Origin: JANQTF01 sp036835375
GTDB taxonomy: Bacteria; Bacteroidota; Bacteroidia; J057
DNA: 40,591 nucleotides
Assembly (NCBI GenBank): GCA_036835375.1
Contig: DAITMB010000036.1
Location: forward strand, 1-40,591
Direction of reading: 5' to 3'
Part shown: positions 35,934 through 40,591 of the stretch, one piece after another
How positions within the stretch are numbered: position 1 is the first letter of the stretch
Layout of the letters: every line of letters begins with the position of its first letter
Translations under genes and position numbers: made by a program
Notes under the pieces: model-generated
The model's input: the letters and a program-made list of their open reading frames with translations, nothing else
Databases searched by the model: none
Told to the model about the DNA's origin: nothing

Positions 35934-36866
35934 ATGAAGAAGTATCTGATTCGGGTGAGTTTTTATGTCTTGGGCTTGATTATTTTGCACATCATCGCTG
36001 CGTTTCAAGCAGACGGTTATACTGATCCGTTTTACTTGCGATTTGCCTCATCGAAACAGCAATCATTGATTCTTGGTACGTCAAGAGCTGCTCAGGCCCT
36101 ACAACCAGCCATTTTTGATTCTGTGTTGGGACACAAAGCAACGCCCCAGATGTATAATTTTGCGTTTACCTTGGGTCACTCTCCCTATGGTAAAGTCTAT
36201 TTTGAGGCCATTAAAGCTAAACTTGCCGAAAGCTCTCAACAGGGTACCTTTATTGTCACAGTTGACCCATGGTCGGTATCTTCTGATACAGAGGATCCAA
36301 ATGACGAGCGCACATTCAAGGAAAATGATCTTTGCCTCGGGAACACCAAGGTAGTTAATCTTTTCCCCAATTTTTTCTACCTAAAGAACAATTACCCCCG
36401 TGGTTGGCTCAATTTATTCTCTCGGCCTCAAAAAAGTACTTTTCTACATCATGACGGTTGGCTAGAGGTGTCTGTTCCGATGGATTCCGCTTCCATCGCT
36501 GCAAGAGATCTTCGCTCCATAGATAAATACAGCCAAGAGTATGTAGGGAAATACAAGCTCTCAGATTCGAGAATGGCGTATCTTGATAGCATAGTCAGCT
36601 ACTTGCTCGATAGAGGGAGTGTATATCTTGTTCGTCTGCCGGTAGATCTTCGGCTTCTCGAAATGGAAATGACCTATCTGCCGCGGTTTGATTCGCTTAT
36701 GATGCAATTTGCAGATTCGCATGGCATCTCGTACTTATCCTACTCTTGCGAAAGTGCAGCATATCAGTATGTCGATGCTAATCACTTGTACAAAAACTCA
36801 GGAGCCGAGCTGTCAAAAAAACTTGCAGAATTCATATCGCATACCCCATCTTCTCCATTCCACTAA
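35934..36866 (+). CDS. SGNH-like membrane protein, likely partner of the MBOAT acyltransferase
   Basis: The protein is 310 residues, starting three bases after the MBOAT stop. Residues ~5-25 form one N-terminal membrane helix (IRVSFYVLGLIILHIIAAF). The rest should be periplasmic and has the SGNH layout: Ser50 in LILGTSRAAQAL, and Asp281 and His284 in YVDANHLYKNSG, giving a possible Ser-Asp-His triad. The family is the DltD/AlgJ-like or DUF1574-like group. By analogy it would take the acyl group from the MBOAT protein and hand it to the polysaccharide. It is the last gene of the tight plus-strand run. Confidence 0.75.
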   Translation: MKKYLIRVSFYVLGLIILHIIAAFQADGYTDPFYLRFASSKQQSLILGTSRAAQALQPAIFDSVLGHKATPQMYNFAFTLGHSPYGKVYFEAIKAKLAESSQQGTFIVTVDPWSVSSDTEDPNDERTFKENDLCLGNTKVVNLFPNFFYLKNNYPRGWLNLFSRPQKSTFLHHDGWLEVSVPMDSASIAARDLRSIDKYSQEYVGKYKLSDSRMAYLDSIVSYLLDRGSVYLVRLPVDLRLLEMEMTYLPRFDSLMMQFADSHGISYLSYSCESAAYQYVDANHLYKNSGAELSKKLAEFISHTPSSPFH

Positions 36867-36962
36867 GCTCAATCCCAAGAGAATTCTTTGTATGTAAGAA
36901 ACGCAACAGAACAATAGTTGTGTCGGAGCATCAAATCCATAAATGGTAGGCAAGAATGGAAT

Positions 36963-37013
36963 AAGCAGGGATCGGCGACGTCGCCAGCAGCGGCTATGGA
37001 TCATGTGGCATGA
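36963..37013 (+). pseudogene. Fragment resembling the nearby glycosyltransferase gene
   Basis: Bases 36972-37010 match 34258-34296 at 33 of 39 positions and keep the frame: KQGSATSPAAAMDHVA here against EPGSAMSLAAAMDQAA in the intact gene, followed here by TGA. This is probably a relic of a related gene or a partial duplication. The match is short, so chance cannot be excluded entirely. Confidence 0.4.
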
Positions 37014-37380
37014 AGTCCAGAAGCGTTAATATCACTGGGAGAACTCTGGAATGCCTGATTAAAATCCCCTGCTAGATTTCAGCGAATAATTGCTTTCCCT
37101 TCCAGAAAAGCTAGACAAACATCGCACTTTGCCATCTCTCACTAACCGATTTTTGCATATCCCTTTCAGGTTCTGGCACTTTAGGCTCAATTAGTTCTTC
37201 TATACTATTTCCATCGAATTCAAAAATTTTCGATCCATTGAAAAATTGAGGCGAGAGCTAAAAATAATATTTGGTTAGGAGCTCACGGAGAATGGCTATC
37301 TAGCAGGATGTCTTAGACTTAAGTTAAAGTTAAATTTTTATCGTATAGTTGGGAGCCAATCATTTTTTTTTCAATTTCTA

Positions 37381-37600
37381 AAAAAAACCCTAAAACGAGG
37401 CTGTCGCCAACGGAGGGATATTTGATCTCGAGGTCGTGCCATTGCACTGCATCCAGAGTTACCCAAAGTATAGCATAGGTTATCGCATGCAGATCAAGTT
37501 TACCTGAACAATTGCCTTCCTATATTTTTTCAATAATTTTACACTGAGAATCGGTAAGTTGTGCAATTAAGATTGCTTGATAGCTCGAAACATCAGAGAC
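37381..37600 (-). pseudogene. IS5-type transposase N-terminal remnant (DUF4096-like)
   Basis: Read on the minus strand in one frame, it gives QAILIAQLTDSQCKIIEKI, a TAG at 37520-37522, then KLDLHAITYAILWVTLDAVQ followed by WHDLEIKYPS. This follows the N-terminal domain of IS5-group transposases (LTDSQW..IE......DLR.IVNAILW.LRTG.QWR.LP..FP). Only that domain is present; the DDE catalytic part, the start codon and terminal inverted repeats are missing. It is a dead insertion-sequence relic pointing against the surrounding genes. Confidence 0.7.
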
Positions 37601-37696
37601 GTCAAGTTACATTCCTGTATCCCATTAAAAATTTGCTTCTCTATTTTAATATGCTATAGGTAGCCGCAACCTACTTCTGCCTTATCGATTTACCTT

Positions 37697-37853
37697 ATGA
37701 GTAACAACACGAAATCCAAACTCGGCGTCAGAAAGTTTCGCGAAGGTGTGAACATGATGGCTTGGCTATTATTCCTACTTTACCCATGAAAAGGTTTATG
37801 ATGAATTTTATTCTCATTTCTCGGACCATTCTTCTCAGGCAGAATTAAGCATC
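37697..37853 (+). pseudogene. Out-of-frame 5' end of the methyltransferase gene
   Basis: ATG at 37697 opens MSNNTKSKLGVRKFREGVNM. The frame of the downstream methyltransferase is open upstream as far as a TGA at 37755 and reads WLGYYSYFTHEKVYDEFYSH, then MDVGAGQGAF. The two pieces join sensibly if one extra base lies between about 37757 and 37766. Methyltransferases of this type have 50-70 residues before the SAM motif, as this join would give. It is either a real frameshift or a sequencing error. Confidence 0.6.
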
Positions 37854-38459
37854 ATGGATGTTGGTGCTGGCCAAGGGGCATTTTGCCAAAGGCTTTTGGA
37901 TAACGGTTTTTTTAACATTATTGCAATAGAAGGGTTTTGTGATTTTAAAATAGATGCAGTTACGCTATATAAAAATAATCTCAATGATCCATGGATGCTC
38001 GACATTGAGCCTCACTCCATGGATGCTGTTTTCGGTCTAGAAATTATTGAGCATATGGAAAATCCCTTCCATTTTTTACGTGAAATTAAGTATTACCTAA
38101 AGCCTGAGGGGAGGGTATTTATTTCCACTCCCAATACAACAGAGTTTGTATCTCAGATCAAGTTTGTTTTGACAGGGCGATTAGACTTGATGATTCACCC
38201 AGATCATCGAAGTCCAATTTTTCCAGATACGCTAAGAAAAATTTGCGAGGAAGTAGGGTTTGAGATAGAGAAGCGAACTTACGATGTTGACATTCTTTCT
38301 ATTCCTAGTAAAACTATAAAAGGCAAAATTATGAGGCCATTTCTAAAATTGGTGAGGTCGATCGTTGCAAGAAAGCATCAAACAGCGATTGGTAATTCAG
38401 CGATTTGGGTGCTAAGACCAATTGAAGGAGTAGTTTATAGACCACCTAAGGAGGCTTGA
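37854..38459 (+). CDS. Class I SAM-dependent methyltransferase, N-terminus frameshifted
   Basis: The in-frame part is 201 residues starting MDVGAGQGAFCQRLLDNGF, which is the SAM-binding motif I itself, so the protein would lack its usual N-terminal helix. Further motifs are IIAIEGF (acidic residue binding ribose), MDAVFGLEIIEHMENPF and the family motif GRVFISTPNTTEF. This is the Methyltransf_23/11 type common in sugar loci. The coding frame clearly continues upstream to ~37758 and then breaks (separate entry). If the break is real, the enzyme is probably inactive. Low G+C matches the surrounding DNA. Confidence 0.75.
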   Translation: MDVGAGQGAFCQRLLDNGFFNIIAIEGFCDFKIDAVTLYKNNLNDPWMLDIEPHSMDAVFGLEIIEHMENPFHFLREIKYYLKPEGRVFISTPNTTEFVSQIKFVLTGRLDLMIHPDHRSPIFPDTLRKICEEVGFEIEKRTYDVDILSIPSKTIKGKIMRPFLKLVRSIVARKHQTAIGNSAIWVLRPIEGVVYRPPKEA

Positions 38460-38790
38460 TTTAACAGATTTTGCCATACTTGAATGGCTACTTGTTCTGA
38501 ATGGGATCTCGCAGAGAGAAAACAGAATCTGGCATTTTTACGAAATCTATTGTCAAAAATCAGGTTTACCTCAATACTTTTGGTTTCATAACATGTCTTG
38601 AAGGTGGAGTAGCCCCTGCACATCATGCTTAGGAATCCTGCCAATGGCGTGGGAATGAATTCCTAAAAAGAGTTTGGGCTTGTAATACATGACAGGGAAA
38701 ATTTGGGCCACAAAAGATATTCTTGGTTTTTGTCCTTGATAGATATTTGTATGCGCTAGCTTTGCAAATCTTGATGAATCCCTCATTTTT
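38460..38790. other. Intergenic region with a promoter before the last glycosyltransferase
   Basis: No gene can be supported. A plus-strand frame is open for ~55 codons across the methyltransferase stop to 38602 (LTDFAILEWLLVLNGISQ) but has no start codon. Overlapping minus-strand frames also look open, which points to low stop density rather than a gene. The right end holds a promoter (separate entry). Confidence 0.4.
38735..38764 (+). promoter_or_regulatory. Bacteroidota-type promoter before glycosyltransferase
   Basis: CTTG (38735-38738) and, after 18 bases, TAGCTTTG (38757-38764) match the Bacteroidota -33 (TTTG) and -7 (TAnnTTTG) elements; the -7 box is perfect. Transcription would start near 38771, giving a leader of about 20 bases to the ATG at 38791. 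It suggests a second transcription unit begins here. Confidence 0.5.
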
Positions 38791-39987
38791 ATGAACTTCA
38801 CCGTCTTTCACATTAATGACAAAATCCACAATACTGGAGGTACTGAAACCTATATTCAGCAGCTACAAGAGCAATTGCATTTCGTTGGAATCAAGAGTCA
38901 ATGGCTAGGGGTGACGAGGGCAGGAAGTACGATTGAGGTGAAAATAAGTCCAGATGAAACCAAAATATGGAGAGTCGAAGAAAATGACTTTGCCAAATAC
39001 ATCTCCAGTTTGTTGAAGGATGGTGATTTGATTCATGTACACACCTTGTCAGACTATCGCTTACTCGAAATATTATTTCAGTTGGCGCCTGTATTCAGAT
39101 CCATGCATGAGCCGAGGATGATTTGTCCAGCCCATACCAAATTCTGGCGCTTTAATAAGCAAATCTGTGATCAGCCATTTGGATTTCATTGCCTCCTGCA
39201 CGCCTATACACAAGGCTGTGCAAGCCGTAATCCCCAGCGGCTTATATCAGCTTTTCTGAACACGCGTGCTGAGATACAGCATTTGAGCGAAAGGTACACC
39301 GGAGTTTTTGTGATGTCTGAATACATGAAGCGGGAAGCTATACTGGCCGGATTTCCACAAGAAAAGTTGATACTTAATCCATACTTTACGCAGATTCGTA
39401 AAGCTGAAGCAGCAGCAATAACCCCTCCCACACGTCTAATATTTGTTGGTCGCCTGATCGAACACAAGGGAGTTGATCTGATGTTAGAGGCTGTTATACA
39501 TCTCATGGCATCTAATCAAGATCTCACCCTTAGTATTTGCGGGAGTGGGCTCCATGAGGGGAGATACAAGGATATGGTTCAAAAGGCGAATTTGCTGAGT
39601 CGAATTCACTTCGAAGGATGGCTCCCACATGAAGCCATTCATCAAAAAATCGAGGAAGCCGATATTTTGCTCTTTCCTTCTGTGTATCCTGAGGCATTTG
39701 GCATTGTAGGGATTGAATCCATGATGCTGGGGAAGCCGGTGGTCGGATTTGATGTAGGGGGAGTAGGCACCTGGCTGAAACATGAGATCTCCGGTATATT
39801 GGTCAAGGATGTCTCTGCCGAATCCTTCAAGGAAGGAATTCTCAGACTCCTGAATGACCCCGCCCTTTTGTCGAAGATCCAGCAACATGGGAGGGCTTTG
39901 GCGATAGAGCAATTCTCTCCTTCGGTCCATTTGGAGAAGCTCCTAGGTGCTTACCAAGTGAAAATTGGTCAACAAAATGTTACCTAA
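38791..39987 (+). CDS. GT4-family glycosyltransferase
   Basis: The protein is 398 residues with a full GT-B layout. The N-terminus is MNFTVFHINDKIHNTGGTET, with the glycine-rich nucleotide-sugar loop GGTETY. HVHTLSDYRLL and SMHEPRMICP follow. The donor half has RLIFVGRLIEHKGVDLMLEA, LSICGSGLHEGRY, IHFEGWLPHEAIHQ and the E-x7-E signature PEAFGIVGIESMMLGKPVV. It would transfer a hexose-type residue to the repeat unit. It has its own promoter and starts a new run of genes that continues past the window. Confidence 0.92.
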   Translation: MNFTVFHINDKIHNTGGTETYIQQLQEQLHFVGIKSQWLGVTRAGSTIEVKISPDETKIWRVEENDFAKYISSLLKDGDLIHVHTLSDYRLLEILFQLAPVFRSMHEPRMICPAHTKFWRFNKQICDQPFGFHCLLHAYTQGCASRNPQRLISAFLNTRAEIQHLSERYTGVFVMSEYMKREAILAGFPQEKLILNPYFTQIRKAEAAAITPPTRLIFVGRLIEHKGVDLMLEAVIHLMASNQDLTLSICGSGLHEGRYKDMVQKANLLSRIHFEGWLPHEAIHQKIEEADILLFPSVYPEAFGIVGIESMMLGKPVVGFDVGGVGTWLKHEISGILVKDVSAESFKEGILRLLNDPALLSKIQQHGRALAIEQFSPSVHLEKLLGAYQVKIGQQNVT

Positions 39988-39996
39988 GCTGTGATT

Positions 39997-40591
39997 ATGA
40001 AGATACGCCTGCTCACAACCGAACTTTTCCCATTTTGCATCCGAGGGATTCAGAAGAATTCTACCTTCATGTTGAAAAATTGGCTGCAGGCTGGGGCTCG
40101 CTTTTTGGTGTATTATACCGGGAAGGCGCAGTTAGATTCGGTTCCTACTAGGATCGCTGAGAAAAACCATTTCCGACCTCTCTCGCGTTCTAAGTGGAAA
40201 TTTATCGGTCATTATTTCAATGAAAACTGTCTATATAGTAAGCGGGTTGCGGATAAGCTAGCTGGTAAGTTTACTCCACTCACAAAGTTGAAATTTGGCA
40301 TCGGTCAATATCTAGAAGTCTGGGGCAAGAGACTCGAAATCTCGGTCCAACTGGTTCGGCAGGTTTTAAAAACAAATCCGATCGAACGTTTATTTATGGC
40401 TCAAAATCAACGACACAGAGTTATGCAACCAATAAATCACAACCATCTAATAGAAAAAAGATGGATATCCCGAAGTGATGAACAAGTCTTTCATACAGAA
40501 TACTCTCCCATGCGACTTGCTGACCAAAAAGTTGCACAAGCAAATCGCATACTGCCCTGGGTACAAGGCTTCATGCAAAAATTGATTTACT
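39997..40591 (+). CDS. Possible glycosyltransferase, C-terminus beyond window
   Basis: ATG at 39997, nine bases after the previous stop, and open for 198 codons to the window edge. The first residues, MKIRLLTTELFPFCIRGIQK, followed by WLQAGARFLVYYTG, resemble the start of GT4-type glycosyltransferases. The part after about residue 110 (KTNPIERLFMAQNQRH) does not show a motif I can name. The position next to a GT4 gene supports a role in sugar transfer, but the identity is uncertain until the rest is seen. Confidence 0.6.
   Translation, partial: MKIRLLTTELFPFCIRGIQKNSTFMLKNWLQAGARFLVYYTGKAQLDSVPTRIAEKNHFRPLSRSKWKFIGHYFNENCLYSKRVADKLAGKFTPLTKLKFGIGQYLEVWGKRLEISVQLVRQVLKTNPIERLFMAQNQRHRVMQPINHNHLIEKRWISRSDEQVFHTEYSPMRLADQKVAQANRILPWVQGFMQKLIY

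Larger units (their letters stand above)
36867..37696. other. AT-rich gap with gene remnants
   Basis: No intact gene is seen. It holds a fragment resembling the 33196-34431 glycosyltransferase, and a minus-strand IS5-type transposase remnant (separate entries). A minus-strand frame is open for 48 codons at 37114-37257 with no good start; it reads protein-like (IEELIEPKVPEPERDMQKS) but was not recognised. One line (37321-37380) is only about 23% G+C by hand count. Confidence 0.6.

Noticed and set aside
37394..37507. Plus-strand frame reading VPLHCIQSYP, first taken for a NeuB (nonulosonate synthase) remnant with its LHCxSxYP motif
   Set aside because: The opposite strand gives a much longer and better match to an IS5-type transposase N-terminus covering the same bases, so the NeuB resemblance is chance.
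38586..38801. Minus-strand open frame of 71 codons (AQIFPVMYYKPKLFLG) before the last glycosyltransferase
   Set aside because: It overlaps other open frames on both strands and the promoter of the next gene; no domain recognised and no ribosome site.

Overview
The window looks like draft-assembly DNA from a free-living member of the phylum Bacteroidota (Cytophagia/Saprospiria-like). The reasons are two large secreted proteins with type IX secretion (T9SS) C-terminal sorting domains, perfect matches to the Bacteroidota -7 promoter box (TAnnTTTG), an outer-membrane beta-barrel, and about 50% G+C with local swings. A run of exactly 100 N (20368-20467) is a scaffold gap. No rRNA, tRNA or CRISPR array was seen.

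Left part (1-18057, minus strand): a surface-protein region. In transcription order it holds an outer-membrane beta-barrel protein, a small secreted/membrane-anchored protein, a giant secreted protein of about 4,100 residues, and the first 1,161 codons of a repetitive tail-fibre-like protein that runs off the left edge. The giant protein has a strikingly regular plan: seven copies of [seven FG-GAP/VCBS repeats + one fibronectin-III-like domain], 49 propeller blades in all, then a unique region and a T9SS signal. The tail-fibre-like protein is built from modules of about 113 residues.

Middle (18283-23079, plus strand): an AAA-ATPase/PD-(D/E)XK protein with its own promoter, a 23/25-bp tandem array over its stop codon, primosomal helicase priA (interrupted by the assembly gap), and a winged-helix regulator with a perfect inverted repeat just upstream. 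Regulators of this type often sit at the head of Bacteroidota polysaccharide loci.

Right part (23121-40591, plus strand): a cell-surface polysaccharide locus headed by a T9SS-secreted Ig/PKD protein. It contains a Wzx-type flippase, two methyltransferases, three recognisable GT4-type glycosyltransferases, a wbpB-wbpD-wbpE set for a UDP-2,3-diacetamido-glucuronic acid-type sugar, and an MBOAT O-acyltransferase with an SGNH-like partner. The genes are tightly packed or overlapping from 29344 to 36866. G+C switches sharply inside the locus: about 65% to 35% within the first secreted gene, high again over wbpB-D-E, then low. The 36867-37853 stretch is a decayed junction with a piece resembling the nearby glycosyltransferase, an inverted IS5-type transposase remnant, and a frameshifted methyltransferase start. 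This suggests a locus assembled and reshuffled by recombination.
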